From assembly GCA_027484055.1 (NCBI GenBank), contig JAIXQH010000044.1:310001-374000 (forward strand): DNA of 64,000 bases, written 5' to 3'. How positions within the stretch are numbered: position 1 is the first letter of the stretch; the number at the start of each line of letters is the position of its first letter. Shown one piece after another: positions 17,471 through 27,704 of the stretch. Source of the DNA: Verrucomicrobiaceae bacterium. Lineage in GTDB: Bacteria; Verrucomicrobiota; Verrucomicrobiia; Verrucomicrobiales; Akkermansiaceae. Below the pieces are notes generated by a model that was not told the DNA's origin, made no database searches, and saw nothing but the letters and a program-made list of their open reading frames with translations. The translations under genes and the position numbers were made by a program.

Positions 17471-20400
17471 TTATGGGTTTACCGTTTTGAACTCATAATG
17501 GCCGGCGCTGATTTCATATACTGCCGCCTTGCCCTCCATCCGTATAAATTTAACGGCGGTCGCTTTATCGAGGGGCTTGCCTGACTCCGTGATGGAGCCA
17601 CTGTCCTTGGTCGGTATATACACGGTGGCCGTGGTATTGGGCGGGATGGTGACATCCATAGTTAGTTCCCCGGCTTGTTTGCGCCAGTTGCTGGTGATTT
17701 TGCCGAAGGGCGATTGATAGGAGCATTCGACCCAGTCGAGTCCGCTCACCACGGCGGGTTTGATCAGGATTTTTTTAAACCCAGGCGCACTCGGATCGGG
17801 CCGGATGCCCGCCAAACCGGCGTAAAACCAGTGTCCCACGGAGCCTCCGCAGGAGGGCATCATGGCCTTGCCCCCCGACCACGTTTCCATGAGCAGATCA
17901 TTTCCCGCCCCCTTGGTCATCGAATACCAAGAGGGAAACTCCCTCTGCGTCACCAGCTTGAAGCACAGTTCGGGATCGAGGTCGGTCAGTTGCTGCAAGA
18001 GATACGGAGTGCTCACAAAGCCCGTGCTCAGGTGATCCTTGTGGGCCGCGATTTCCCGGAGTAACGCATCAACGACCTTGGCTTTCACCGTCGGTTCATC
18101 GGGCACCAATCCCAGCGCAAGGGCCATGACCTGCCCGGCCTGCGTGCACGGGCGGTCCTCGGTCCACCATTCGGTGTGCAAAGTATTCAGAGGCATCGGC
18201 AGATTCCAATTGCCGGATTTTATCTTCCAGCCGGGCTTGCCGTAAATTCCCGTCGCGGGGTCGAGGAAACGATCATTGAAGGTTTTGCGCACCTGCCGGG
18301 CCATCGCGCGAAAACGCTGTGCATCCTCATTTTTGCCTAACAACTCCGCGGAGAAAGCCATGATATTCGCATATTCATAGTGCGCCGGTGTATTGATTAA
18401 TTCGCGGGGAGTTTCTTCCACGGGAAACCAATCCAGGAGTCCCCAGTCCTGCACGCCGCCACTCTGCTCCGCCATCTTTTGCAAGAATTCCAGATACCGC
18501 TTCATCATCGGGTAATGGGTCCGAATCAACCGGTCATCACCTGTATAGAGACGATACTGCCAAGGCACCCAGATCGACATCCCTCCCCACCAAGGGCTGT
18601 TGTAGTCATTAAACTTCGGGCCGGGAGCAACCGCGCCTACATTACCATCCTCCCTCTGGCTGTCCGCCATATCACCCACCCAGCGGGCAAACATCGGTTT
18701 GGATTCCTGAAAATGATACATATAGGACCAGAACGTGCCCTCGGAGTCCTGGACCCAGGCTTTATATTCCCGGGTGGGATCGTTCGGCAGGAAAGTGGTG
18801 TAATTGACCATCGTTCGTCTAACGGCATCGTGCAACCACGTCAGATATTCATCGGAACACTTAAAATCACCCGCCGACGTTGCCTGGGAAGTCAGGTTGC
18901 GCATGACCAAGTCATCCAGCTCGGGTTTGACGGTCACTCCTTTGACGATGACATCGGTTGCCGCTGTATAAAAAAAGCTCGGCGAATATACTTCCGGTTG
19001 ACCCGTTCCCGCGAGCCAGAACTTGCTGAGTCTTTGCATGCCTTTATCTTTTGGCCGTGAAGTAATGCTGATCTGTTGTCCCGCCTTCCCGGTGGTCTTA
19101 AATTCAAGCAGACCGTTGAGCTCTCCTTCAAAACTATATACGGCACTCTGGGTTTTTTGGTCGTAGTTGACTAAAACCGGTTTCACGCGGCCGATCACCC
19201 GGTTGAAGTCTTCCTTTTGGTGTTCGAGCCGTCCGGCCGGAGCGGTGACCGCCACCACCGGTTTCCATTCGCGTTGGTTTGCCTTTCGCAGGTCGATATC
19301 TTCCGAAACAATCGTGCTTCGCACGATCTCTCCGCGAGACCAATTCCAGCTCTTGTCCGAAACGATCAAAGTCTCGGTTTTATCGGGATGAATCAGCCGC
19401 AGGTTCAAACGCAGCTTGGGAATATCCATATAAATCTGGGTCACATACTCAAAGCCGCCAAACGGATCCCCATCCAGCGAATACCAGCCATCGGCGAGAA
19501 CCACATCCAGGGAATGTTTGCCCGCGGACTTGAACCGATCCGTTACATCAAACGTCAGGTAGGGAGTCCGCTTGTTATATTGGGTCCAACCCGGGCCTAT
19601 CATATAATCGCCTACTTTCACTTGGTTGATTAAACACTCACTGTAGCCAAGCCCGCTAAAAGAAAGCACCGCGCGTGACACCGGCTTATCGACGGCGAAT
19701 TCTTTGCGGAGGTAAATGGCTCCATGTTCATGACGACGGGCAACGACCGCGGCTTTCTCCTCCGCCTTCGGAGCCAGCGCCTTGCCATCGGTAAGCAGAC
19801 CCGGCGCCCAGCCTTTGCCCTCGATCGTGCTGTTGCTTAGAAGGGGAAGACCTGCGGACGCTTTAACCGGAGCTTCCAAAGCCACGTTTTTTTGCCCGGA
19901 GAACACCTCGATTTCGCCCAAGGCACCATACAGCGGCGCTCCGGCCCAGCGGGCCGGGAGTTTATCAAAACCGAACCGCACAAACCGGGCGGTCTTGTTT
20001 TGCACGGGAAAGACACACTGCTGCCAGCCCGGGTTCGGAGCATCCTTGTCACCCGTTGTATAAACCGTTTCCGCAGGCTCAAAACGCTCGTTTTCGGAAA
20101 TCTCCAGCTTGTAGCGCAACGGAAACATCCACCCATCCATCCACTCCGTCAGGCTCCATGTCTTGAACCGTTTCGGATGCACGACAATCGTATTGATGGC
20201 CCGAGACTCGCCCAGATCGATCATTACCGAGCCGGGATCATTCTGGTTTTTTGTTTTGAATAAATATCCCTCGGCCTTGCCGATTCCCGGCTGCGGGTCC
20301 ATAAAAAGATCCGGAGCAATCCATTCTCCCTTCCAATCGTCCGGTTTCACTTTTCCGGCCAAAAAGGTGGCCGCATCCGACGCGGGCAGTTCCTGACCTT

Positions 20401-20776
20401 TCTCATCCCAGAGGCGCACCCGCCACCAATAACGCTGTTCGGAAACCAAGGCGACTTTCTCGGGAAGCTCAACCCCCATGGCATCGGAACTGATTTTCCC
20501 GCTGTCCCAAACATCCGCCTCACCTTGCGCCAGACGTTCCTTGTCGGAGGATATTTGGATCTGATAGGCGGTTTGCGCCGCGCCCTTCGCGGCGGATTCC
20601 ATGCGCCAACTCAGGCGGGGAGCCGTCGCATCAATCCCTTCCGGGTTGATTTTGGATTCGCACCGCAGCTCGACCGGCTTGGCCGCTTCAGCCCCATAAA
20701 CGAAGGGGGTAAGGGCCAAGGTAGGAAGCCAGAGGCAGGTTAAACAAGAGAGGAGTTTCATCGTGTTATATTTCAT
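17471..20776 (-). CDS. GH78 alpha-L-rhamnosidase (copy 1), divergent catalytic motif
   Basis: From the ATG at 20774-20776 the protein has 1101 residues; the ATG five codons later is also possible. A signal peptide (ending near FVYGAEA) precedes the GH78 N-terminal fibronectin-like region (PRLSWRMES, AYQIQISSDKERL, DVWDSGKISS). A discoidin-like insert (about 195-310, with IVVHPKRFKTWS) precedes the Bac_rhamnosid_N sandwich (AVLSFSGLGYSECLINQVKVG, GPGWTQYNKR). In the (alpha/alpha)6 barrel the usual DCPxRDERxGWxGD signature reads NDPTREYKAWVQD near residue 667: the glutamate is kept but the Cys and Trp-Gly positions differ. C-terminal PFGKITSNWRKQ and IPPNTTATVYIPT are typical GH78 endings. The gene starts 32 bases after the GH106 stop, so the two are probably co-transcribed. 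Confidence 0.85.
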   Translation of the reverse strand: MKYNTMKLLSCLTCLWLPTLALTPFVYGAEAAKPVELRCESKINPEGIDATAPRLSWRMESAAKGAAQTAYQIQISSDKERLAQGEADVWDSGKISSDAMGVELPEKVALVSEQRYWWRVRLWDEKGQELPASDAATFLAGKVKPDDWKGEWIAPDLFMDPQPGIGKAEGYLFKTKNQNDPGSVMIDLGESRAINTIVVHPKRFKTWSLTEWMDGWMFPLRYKLEISENERFEPAETVYTTGDKDAPNPGWQQCVFPVQNKTARFVRFGFDKLPARWAGAPLYGALGEIEVFSGQKNVALEAPVKASAGLPLLSNSTIEGKGWAPGLLTDGKALAPKAEEKAAVVARRHEHGAIYLRKEFAVDKPVSRAVLSFSGLGYSECLINQVKVGDYMIGPGWTQYNKRTPYLTFDVTDRFKSAGKHSLDVVLADGWYSLDGDPFGGFEYVTQIYMDIPKLRLNLRLIHPDKTETLIVSDKSWNWSRGEIVRSTIVSEDIDLRKANQREWKPVVAVTAPAGRLEHQKEDFNRVIGRVKPVLVNYDQKTQSAVYSFEGELNGLLEFKTTGKAGQQISITSRPKDKGMQRLSKFWLAGTGQPEVYSPSFFYTAATDVIVKGVTVKPELDDLVMRNLTSQATSAGDFKCSDEYLTWLHDAVRRTMVNYTTFLPNDPTREYKAWVQDSEGTFWSYMYHFQESKPMFARWVGDMADSQREDGNVGAVAPGPKFNDYNSPWWGGMSIWVPWQYRLYTGDDRLIRTHYPMMKRYLEFLQKMAEQSGGVQDWGLLDWFPVEETPRELINTPAHYEYANIMAFSAELLGKNEDAQRFRAMARQVRKTFNDRFLDPATGIYGKPGWKIKSGNWNLPMPLNTLHTEWWTEDRPCTQAGQVMALALGLVPDEPTVKAKVVDALLREIAAHKDHLSTGFVSTPYLLQQLTDLDPELCFKLVTQREFPSWYSMTKGAGNDLLMETWSGGKAMMPSCGGSVGHWFYAGLAGIRPDPSAPGFKKILIKPAVVSGLDWVECSYQSPFGKITSNWRKQAGELTMDVTIPPNTTATVYIPTKDSGSITESGKPLDKATAVKFIRMEGKAAVYEISAGHYEFKTVNP

Positions 20777-20807
20777 TATCTTTAATTCAAAAAGTTGGTC
20801 GTTTGGC

Positions 20808-23800
20808 TTATTTTGTGACGTCGGTGGATTCAATCGTTATCATGCCTGCCGTCTGTAAAGTCACCGGCCCGAGCAGGCCGGAAGAGCGCGGGACCGGTGG
20901 CTTGTCGCCGGGCTTGTAATAGTTATCGCGATTCGTCCGCGTGCGGCGCTGCTCGGCGGGCAGGAGCGAGTCGCCGCGCAGACGGTTGACCCACAGGTTG
21001 GCGACTTCGATCTCCACCTGGTTGACGCCGGCCTTCAGCGTATCCGTCACCTCGATACGCCACGGGGCGCACCAGACCACGCCCAGATCCTTTCCGTTGA
21101 GGCGAACCCGCGCGGTCTCGTGGACCGTGCCCAGCTCCAGCCACAACGGGCCGGTGGTCGTCGGCGTCCAGGTGAACTCGGTGCGGTAAACCGCGATGCC
21201 GCTGTAGTGGCGGAAAGCCGGTTCAGGCCGCTCGGACCAGGGCGTCAGCGTCGGCAGGGTCAGCAGGCCCTTGGCCGCGTCGCCGGTCAGTCCATCGAGC
21301 GGATACAGCCAGGCCGGATCGAACTGCACCGTCCAAGGACCGGTGAGTTCCAACACCGGTTTGTTTTCGGAAACCTTCACCTCGGGCTTCGACTGCTGGG
21401 CGTCCGCTTTCCGGCTGACCGGCGTGAAGACGACGATGAGCGACCCGCCGGCTTCCAACGTGAGCGGCACGGTGGTGCCGGTGGCGTTCGTCGTGAAGCG
21501 GGGCACCTCGCGGCGCGTGCCGGTGAGCGGATCCCAGAATTCCGGCTGTCGGCCGGTGACGCGGAAGGTCGCGTCGAAACTCCCGGCCTTGGCGCCCTGA
21601 TTCGAGACGAAGTAGAAATCCGTGTCGGCGTCGGCCCGATGCGCGAAGGCGACGTTTTGCACCGGGCTCTCCGCGCCCACGCCGAAATCGGGCGGCACGC
21701 CGTCGTCCGTCAGAATCTCCTTCAACTCGCGGCCCCAGATCACGCGGCCTTGGCCGATCTTGCGGTTGCCGGAGGCGGCCGCTTCAGCGCCCCAGAGCTC
21801 GTCCGCGCAACGGCGGATGCGACGATCCTGCGCCTCGGCATCGCCCAGGCCGGGCGACGAACTCGGCTTGGGCCCGATGACGGTGATGCCGTCGCGCACG
21901 AGCGCGGCGAGGCGTTCGATCACCGGCGCCGTTACCCGCCAGCCCGCGTGGTCGGGCAGCACCAGGTAGCGGTAGGAAATGCCGTGGGGCAGCGTGACGC
22001 GGCCATCCTTGGCGGTGACGCGCGAGAGCAGCACCTCGGCGTTCAGGCCGTCGTATTCGTAGCCGTCGGGGATGGCGGGCGTCATCTGCTGCCGACCGGG
22101 GACATAGGCGCAACTGTCCTCCAGAATGAAATAGCACAGATCGGCGAACGGTTGGCCGAAGCGCAGCACCTGCTGGCAACGGGCGATGTAGTCGAGGAAG
22201 CCGTCGGCATGCGGCCACCAGGTGATGTTGGCGTTGATCGCGTCGTAGGTGTGCAGGCCGGGCCGGGCGGTCACGTCGTATTGCTGCGACCACAGGTGGA
22301 TCATGACCTGGTTGAGCCCCTTGCAAAACTCGCCGTCGAGCATGCGCTTCCAGTCCTTCGGCGATTGTTCGAACGCTTTGGCGATGGTGAGGGACTCGGC
22401 GCCGACCAGCGGTTTGTCGTAGAGATGCGCGGCCGACGCGGCGGTGCGCACCGAGTCCACGGTGGGATAAAACGCGGTCATCAGACCATCGAACCAGAAC
22501 TCGCCCATCGGCACGTCCACGCGCCCGCCCGCCGCGAGTCCGTCGATGTGCGGCTGGGGGTAGGTGCCGTAAACGTTCTCGGCGCGCATGAGCAGGCCGT
22601 CGGCATGGGCGCGTTGGGTCCAGCGGGCGTAGAAATCGTTGTAGAGATCGGCCAGCACCTGACGGTAATCCCACAGGAAGCGGTTGGTGGACTGGCGGTC
22701 GTCCACCACGCGCCGGGTCAGGGCGGGCAACCACGGCAGCAGATCGTAGCCGTGTTTTTTGCGGAAGGTTTCGCGGAAGCCCTCGGTCCACGTGCCCTGC
22801 TGACCGTCGGCCGACGCGCCGATTTCGTAGCTGTCGGTGAAGAGGCCGGTGAAGGCTTTGCGCGACGCGGGCGGCGTGTCGGCGACCAGGATCTTGGCGG
22901 TGGCGTCGTAGAGGGCGTCGGCCGCCGCCGGACTGTAGGGGTCCACTTCGTAACCGCCTCCGGGAACGGCCCGGCTCTTGGCGCGGGGCGGCTCGCCGAC
23001 CAACACCACGCCGAAACGGGCGATGGTCCAACGGCCGGCGGGCACGTCCCAGGTCAGTTTGCCGTCGGGCGACATCTTCGCCGTCAGATCCACCGTGTCG
23101 GTGCTGCGGCAGTCGGTGACATCGGGGGCGGAGTATTCATCGGCCAGCAAGAGGTTGATCCGCATTTTCGGCCAATTCCACACGCTGCGGTTGGCGGATT
23201 TGAACTTCCACCACTTGGTGCCCGGTCGCGATTGCGGCTGGTCGCCCGTCCGCAGAACCTGGAACTCCGCCAGGCGGATTTGCGGATCGTGCGCGGTGGC
23301 GACCAGCAGGCGGAAATGACCGGCCGTGACCGGCGGGAACGGCACCACCCGGCTCTCGCCCGGTTGCAGGGCAAGGGTGGTGACGGTGCGGAATGTTTTG
23401 CCATCGTCCGACGCCTGAATCTCGCCGGTGGCCGGACCGGCCCCGGACGGGCTGGCGATAAACGCGCGGACGGCGGGCAAGGGTTGCGGGTAGCTGAGAT
23501 CCAAGGTCACGGGAAATGTTGCTTTAGGGGCGGCGTGCCACACGGTTTCAGGATCGCCATCGACCCCTTCCACGGCGGGAAAATTCTCTTCGCGGCAATA
23601 GCCTTGCTGCACCGAACTGGCGCGCACCTTCAAGGGTCGCAGCGGCGAGGTCGCTGGGGCCGGGAACGCCACCACCATGGCATCACGGTAATAACCGCCG
23701 GGACCGCTTGCGGCCGGCAGGTCGCAGGTCAGGCGTTGAGGCCCGTCCACCTGGATTTCGCGGTACGTCAGGGTCTTGGTGGCGTGGGTAGCATCGATCC

Positions 23801-24215
23801 ACGGTCCGCCGATGCCCCATCCCGCCGCCGGCACCACGTTGATCGAAATGCCCAGCTTGGCCGCTTCGGCCAAGGCATGTTGGAAAAGCGCGCGCCATTC
23901 CGGTCCCATCATCGTCGCCGTGCCCACCTTGGGCGCACCGCCCACATCGAACAAATCGAGCACCGTGATGCCTTGCCGCGCCATCTCGCTGAGATCGCGG
24001 GTGATGCCTTCTTTGCTAACGTTGCCGTCGATCCACCGCCACCACACGCCCGCCTTGGCGTCCGTCGGAGGAGCGAGAAACTGCCGGGCCAGTTCATCGG
24101 CGGCTTTGGCGGGGAGTTCCGCCGCGTGGGTGCTGGCCAATCCACCCAGGGCGGGAAGGCAGGCAAAAGCGAAACAACGCAGGAGGCGGAGGCGGGAACA
24201 GGTTTTGATTTTCAT
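20808..24215 (-). CDS. GH106 alpha-L-rhamnosidase (copy 2), G+C-rich
   Basis: A 1135-residue protein with a signal peptide (1-32, STHAAE). GH106 signs are VWWRWIDGNVSKEGITRDLSE near residue 60, FRETFRKKHGYDLLPWLP, PMGEFWFDGLM, GAESLTIAKAFEQSP, and a C-terminal domain with LNGKDLGVVWCAPW and LWVNRLRGD. A discoidin-like segment (about 195-325, DGDPETVWH, IQASDDGKTF) is inserted near the N-terminus. The gene is much richer in G+C than the GH78 beside it: a hand count of 22021-22080 gives 42 of 60 against 26 of 60 at 18361-18420. This also explains a nearly full-length open frame on the opposite strand. It may have been acquired separately from its neighbours. Confidence 0.88.
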   Translation of the reverse strand: MKIKTCSRLRLLRCFAFACLPALGGLASTHAAELPAKAADELARQFLAPPTDAKAGVWWRWIDGNVSKEGITRDLSEMARQGITVLDLFDVGGAPKVGTATMMGPEWRALFQHALAEAAKLGISINVVPAAGWGIGGPWIDATHATKTLTYREIQVDGPQRLTCDLPAASGPGGYYRDAMVVAFPAPATSPLRPLKVRASSVQQGYCREENFPAVEGVDGDPETVWHAAPKATFPVTLDLSYPQPLPAVRAFIASPSGAGPATGEIQASDDGKTFRTVTTLALQPGESRVVPFPPVTAGHFRLLVATAHDPQIRLAEFQVLRTGDQPQSRPGTKWWKFKSANRSVWNWPKMRINLLLADEYSAPDVTDCRSTDTVDLTAKMSPDGKLTWDVPAGRWTIARFGVVLVGEPPRAKSRAVPGGGYEVDPYSPAAADALYDATAKILVADTPPASRKAFTGLFTDSYEIGASADGQQGTWTEGFRETFRKKHGYDLLPWLPALTRRVVDDRQSTNRFLWDYRQVLADLYNDFYARWTQRAHADGLLMRAENVYGTYPQPHIDGLAAGGRVDVPMGEFWFDGLMTAFYPTVDSVRTAASAAHLYDKPLVGAESLTIAKAFEQSPKDWKRMLDGEFCKGLNQVMIHLWSQQYDVTARPGLHTYDAINANITWWPHADGFLDYIARCQQVLRFGQPFADLCYFILEDSCAYVPGRQQMTPAIPDGYEYDGLNAEVLLSRVTAKDGRVTLPHGISYRYLVLPDHAGWRVTAPVIERLAALVRDGITVIGPKPSSSPGLGDAEAQDRRIRRCADELWGAEAAASGNRKIGQGRVIWGRELKEILTDDGVPPDFGVGAESPVQNVAFAHRADADTDFYFVSNQGAKAGSFDATFRVTGRQPEFWDPLTGTRREVPRFTTNATGTTVPLTLEAGGSLIVVFTPVSRKADAQQSKPEVKVSENKPVLELTGPWTVQFDPAWLYPLDGLTGDAAKGLLTLPTLTPWSERPEPAFRHYSGIAVYRTEFTWTPTTTGPLWLELGTVHETARVRLNGKDLGVVWCAPWRIEVTDTLKAGVNQVEIEVANLWVNRLRGDSLLPAEQRRTRTNRDNYYKPGDKPPVPRSSGLLGPVTLQTAGMITIESTDVTK

Positions 24216-24257
24216 GGGGTATGATTCCGAACAGGGCAGGCCGACGGGGGGTGATTA

Positions 24258-27200
24258 TTATTTTTGTATTCCGGTCGCAGGCAGCGAGGAGCGGAAGCGG
24301 TAGGTGCCCGCGCCTATGGTATAAACGGCCGCTCCAGCTTCTTGGCGGAGGACGGTCACGCCTTTGATCTTATTTATAGGTTTGCCCGCTTCGGTCACGC
24401 TGGCAGCATCCGTCGTTGGTATATAAACGGTGGCGTTGGTGTTGAAGGGTATCGTCACGTCCAGTTGCAAGGCAGACGACTCCACTTTCCAAGCCGTGGC
24501 GATGCGGCCATAAGGCGATTCCAGACTGGTTTTGGCCCAGCTCAATCCGGCGCCCAGCACCGGGCGGATGATGATTGTTTTATAACCGGGGCTGGCGGGC
24601 TGGATGCCGCCGACGTAACCGTATAAATATTCACCCACTGCACCGAAGGCGTAGTGGTTGAACGAGTTCATCCCGATGGCTCCGAACCCCTTGTTAGGAG
24701 TCCAGCCATCCCAACGTTCCCACATGGTGGTGGCCCCGTTTTTCACCGGAAACAGCCACGATGGGTAGGTGTCGGTCAGCAGAAGTTTATAGGCCAAGTC
24801 GTCTTTTCCGGCCTGGCTCAGTCCTGGTAATAAACGGGGAGTGCCGATAAACCCGGTGGCCAAGTGATCGTTGAAACGCTTGATCTCCTGCACGAATTGA
24901 TCGGCGGCTTTCTCGCGTATCTCGGGTAGCAGCAAATCCATCGTAAAGGCTAGGGCGTAAGCGGTCTGGCTGGAGTCTTTGATCGCGCCGTCGGCTTGAA
25001 TAAACTCCCGGGCAAACGCCTTTTTAATATCACTGCTGCGTTGGATGTAGCGGGCCGCGTCCTCGGTCTTACCAATGGCTTGGGCCATTTCCGCCATGAT
25101 TTGCGCCAGGTAAGCATGATAGGCGGTGTCCATCACTTCCTTTTTCGCGCCGCCGCCGGCATTCAACCAGTCGCCAAAACCGCCCACCGTGGTGATGCCG
25201 TCCTTGGTTTTCGTTTCCAACCATTTCATATAACGCTCCATTGATTCATATTGCTCGGCGATGAGCCGGGTGTCGGCGTAGTTGCGATAGATATTATACG
25301 TGCAAAGGATCGGAGCGTCGCTCCAAGCGGTGCTGCCCCCGCCTCCCAAGATGCCAGGAATCACATGCGGAAATGAGCCGTCGGCGTTTTGATCGTCGCG
25401 GCTGTTTTGCAGCCAGCGGGTGAAAAAATTGGCAACATTGAAATTATAAGCTGCGGTCGGCGCGAAAAACTGGGTGTCGCCGGTCCAGCCCATGCGCTCG
25501 TCGCGTTGCGGGCAGTCGGTCGGCACCTCCAGATAATTGCCCTTCTGGCCCCATACCTGATTACTATAAAGCTGATTGAGCAGTGCATGGGACGATTCGA
25601 AGCTGCCGGTGCGGTCCATCGGCGTATGCACCACCAGACCGGTCACCGCGCTCAACTCTGGCTTGGTGCCCAGCCCGCGAATTTCTACATACCGGAAGCC
25701 GTGAAAGGTGCCGAATGGTTGAAAGGTTTCCTCTCCCCGGCCCGATAGGATATAGTAATCAGTGGCCGGGCAACTGCGCAACGCGGCGGTATATAACGTG
25801 CCGTCTGCATTGAGCATCTCGGCATGGCGCAGCGTGAGGCGACGCCCGGCAGGTCCGCGGACTTTGAGACGCACCCAGCCGACCATGTTTTGCCCCAAGT
25901 CAAAGGTCCAGCAACCCGGCTTGGTTTCGCGGACCGAGCGAGCCGGAAGCTCTCCAATAATACGCGAGGGCTCGGCCGTGGACGCCTGCAACACCACGGT
26001 GGATTTTTTACCCTTGGGTAACTCCTCGCCGACCACCACCGGAGTCCAGTTTTGTTGATCAAAGCCGGGCCGGTCCCAGCCGGGCATGGCCAGGCGGGCG
26101 TCGTATTCACAGCCAATCAGCAAGTCGGCATGACGCACTGGACCAAAGGCAGTTTTCCAAGTGTCGTCACTGCATGCCCGCTGAATCGTGCCGTCGGCGA
26201 GTTCCATTTCCAACTGTATAATGAAGCGAGGGCGGCCTTTATATAGGTTGCGTTTATTATAGTGCGCCAAGGAACTGGCATACCAACCGTCGCCCAAAAT
26301 CGCCCCCAGCGCATTGTTGCCTTGGGTGATAAGACGGGTGACATCGTAGGTTTGATAATGCACCCGTTTATTAAAATTCGTCCACCCGGGGGCGAGAACA
26401 TCCTGTCTCACCGGCTGGCCGTTGAGGCGCAATTCATAGATGCCGAGGGCGCTGACGCAGACGGTGGCGCGTTTGACAGGCCCGCTGGCCACGAACTCCT
26501 TGCGCAGATAGGGGGCGGGCATCCGGGGCAAGTCCGACTTGGTGGGCGGCGCACCCCACGGATTGCCTTTTAACAACTCGGCACTCAGCCAAGTGACGTC
26601 ATTAAAACCCACAGTCATCCATCCAGCCGCCGCCTGCTGGGTAACCTTCCAGCTTGCGTCCAAGGGCACCAAAACGGGTTCGCCGGTTTCAAATTGCAAT
26701 ACCAGCTGACCAACGGCCGCCGGCAAATACGGGTCCGCAATGCTGACCACCACGCCGAGACTGTTGCGGCCCTGTTTTAAGGTTTTCGTAATATCCAAGC
26801 GCGAGGTCGCCTCCCAATGGGCCCCGCTGCCCACGATCACCCCGTTCACCGTCGCCTGGCATTCATTAAACGCATAGAGAACCCAAATGGCGCGCTTGAG
26901 TATGCGATCGGCGGGCAGTTCGATTTCGCGGCGCAGATAGGTATCGCCGCTGTTCTTGCCTTCCTTTTTCGGCATCTGCAGCCAGCTAAGACCTTTTAAA
27001 GAAAATGATTTATTATCGGCCTCGACCTCCGCAGTTGTTTGATACGCGTCATCATTGCCGATCCATTTCGCCTGCCAATCGGTGGGCGAGAGCAGTCCCA
27101 TCGTCCAGCGGGCAGACTCGCTCCACGCGCCGGGCTTTCCGGTTTGGTCCCAGGTGCGGACCTTCCAATAACAGATGGCACCGGAGGTAAGCGGTTGTCC

Positions 27201-27500
27201 GTTGTAGACAATTTGATTCTGCTGATCGGAGGCGATTTTCCCGCTGTCCCAACGATCACCCTGGTCCTTGGCCAACAACTCCGGGGTGGATGCGATCAGA
27301 ACGTGATAGGCAGTCTGGCGCGCCCCGCGCTCGGCGGAGGTGTTGAGCCAACTCAGGCGCGGGCGGACCACGTCGAGGCCGAGCGGATCGTGCCGATATT
27401 CACAACGTAACTGCGTGACCTCGGCCGCCGCGCTGACGACGGACGATGCGCACGTGAAGAGGACAACGGCGTATATGATTAAGAGTGTAAGTTTATTCAT
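24258..27500 (-). CDS. GH78 alpha-L-rhamnosidase (copy 2)
   Basis: A 1080-residue secreted protein; the signal peptide ends near VVSAAAEV. Domains follow the GH78 order: fibronectin-like N-terminus (RPRLSWLNTS, DRWDSGKIASDQ, CYWKVRTWDQ), sugar-binding sandwich (TYLRREIELP), Bac_rhamnosid_N (TVCVSALGIYELRLNG, APGWTNFNKR), barrel and C-terminal sandwich. The catalytic signature PTDCPQRDERMGWTGD near residue 665 is fully conserved, with the glutamate of DER as the expected general acid. WERWDGWTPNKGFG supplies a second conserved barrel loop. GH78 enzymes hydrolyse terminal alpha-L-rhamnose with inversion. The start codon shares bases with the stop of the GH106 stub upstream (ATGA overlap), so translation may once have been coupled. 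Confidence 0.9.
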   Translation of the reverse strand: MNKLTLLIIYAVVLFTCASSVVSAAAEVTQLRCEYRHDPLGLDVVRPRLSWLNTSAERGARQTAYHVLIASTPELLAKDQGDRWDSGKIASDQQNQIVYNGQPLTSGAICYWKVRTWDQTGKPGAWSESARWTMGLLSPTDWQAKWIGNDDAYQTTAEVEADNKSFSLKGLSWLQMPKKEGKNSGDTYLRREIELPADRILKRAIWVLYAFNECQATVNGVIVGSGAHWEATSRLDITKTLKQGRNSLGVVVSIADPYLPAAVGQLVLQFETGEPVLVPLDASWKVTQQAAAGWMTVGFNDVTWLSAELLKGNPWGAPPTKSDLPRMPAPYLRKEFVASGPVKRATVCVSALGIYELRLNGQPVRQDVLAPGWTNFNKRVHYQTYDVTRLITQGNNALGAILGDGWYASSLAHYNKRNLYKGRPRFIIQLEMELADGTIQRACSDDTWKTAFGPVRHADLLIGCEYDARLAMPGWDRPGFDQQNWTPVVVGEELPKGKKSTVVLQASTAEPSRIIGELPARSVRETKPGCWTFDLGQNMVGWVRLKVRGPAGRRLTLRHAEMLNADGTLYTAALRSCPATDYYILSGRGEETFQPFGTFHGFRYVEIRGLGTKPELSAVTGLVVHTPMDRTGSFESSHALLNQLYSNQVWGQKGNYLEVPTDCPQRDERMGWTGDTQFFAPTAAYNFNVANFFTRWLQNSRDDQNADGSFPHVIPGILGGGGSTAWSDAPILCTYNIYRNYADTRLIAEQYESMERYMKWLETKTKDGITTVGGFGDWLNAGGGAKKEVMDTAYHAYLAQIMAEMAQAIGKTEDAARYIQRSSDIKKAFAREFIQADGAIKDSSQTAYALAFTMDLLLPEIREKAADQFVQEIKRFNDHLATGFIGTPRLLPGLSQAGKDDLAYKLLLTDTYPSWLFPVKNGATTMWERWDGWTPNKGFGAIGMNSFNHYAFGAVGEYLYGYVGGIQPASPGYKTIIIRPVLGAGLSWAKTSLESPYGRIATAWKVESSALQLDVTIPFNTNATVYIPTTDAASVTEAGKPINKIKGVTVLRQEAGAAVYTIGAGTYRFRSSLPATGIQK

Positions 27501-27676
27501 GAGATTTTGAAGTAAAGCCGTGCGAAGGAGGTATGTCGCCGCGTAAGTAAACCACCAATGCCAAGCCCGGCCTTGGCCTCCAAGTCAGCGATGATGCCCT
27601 CCTTGCTCAGATTGCCATTCAAAGCGAAGTGAAAGATCCAAGGACGAGCGTAGGCCGGGGATTTAGGAAAAGGCAT
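27497..27676 (-). pseudogene. GH106 N-terminal stub (59 codons)
   Basis: The ATG at 27674-27676 opens a 59-codon frame. Residues 8-43 (AYARPWIFHFALNGN, LSKEGIIADLEAKAG, LGIGG) match the first barrel strand of GH106, for example SARPWVLYFAVNGNLTKEGI in the gene at 52321-55581. After LGIGG the similarity stops and an unrelated tail ends in TGA at 27497-27499, overlapping the GH78 start as ATGA. No signal peptide precedes it. It is a truncated duplicate, not an active enzyme. It could survive as a translated leader of the GH78 gene, but nothing in the sequence proves that. Confidence 0.75.
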
Positions 27677-27704
27677 ATTTTTGTATCACTCTACGGGTGA
27701 GGTG

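Noticed and set aside
21120..24224. A 1034-codon open frame on the plus strand
   Set aside because: It lies opposite GH106 copy 2, is Arg/Gly/His-rich with no recognisable domain, and is explained by the high G+C of the real gene.
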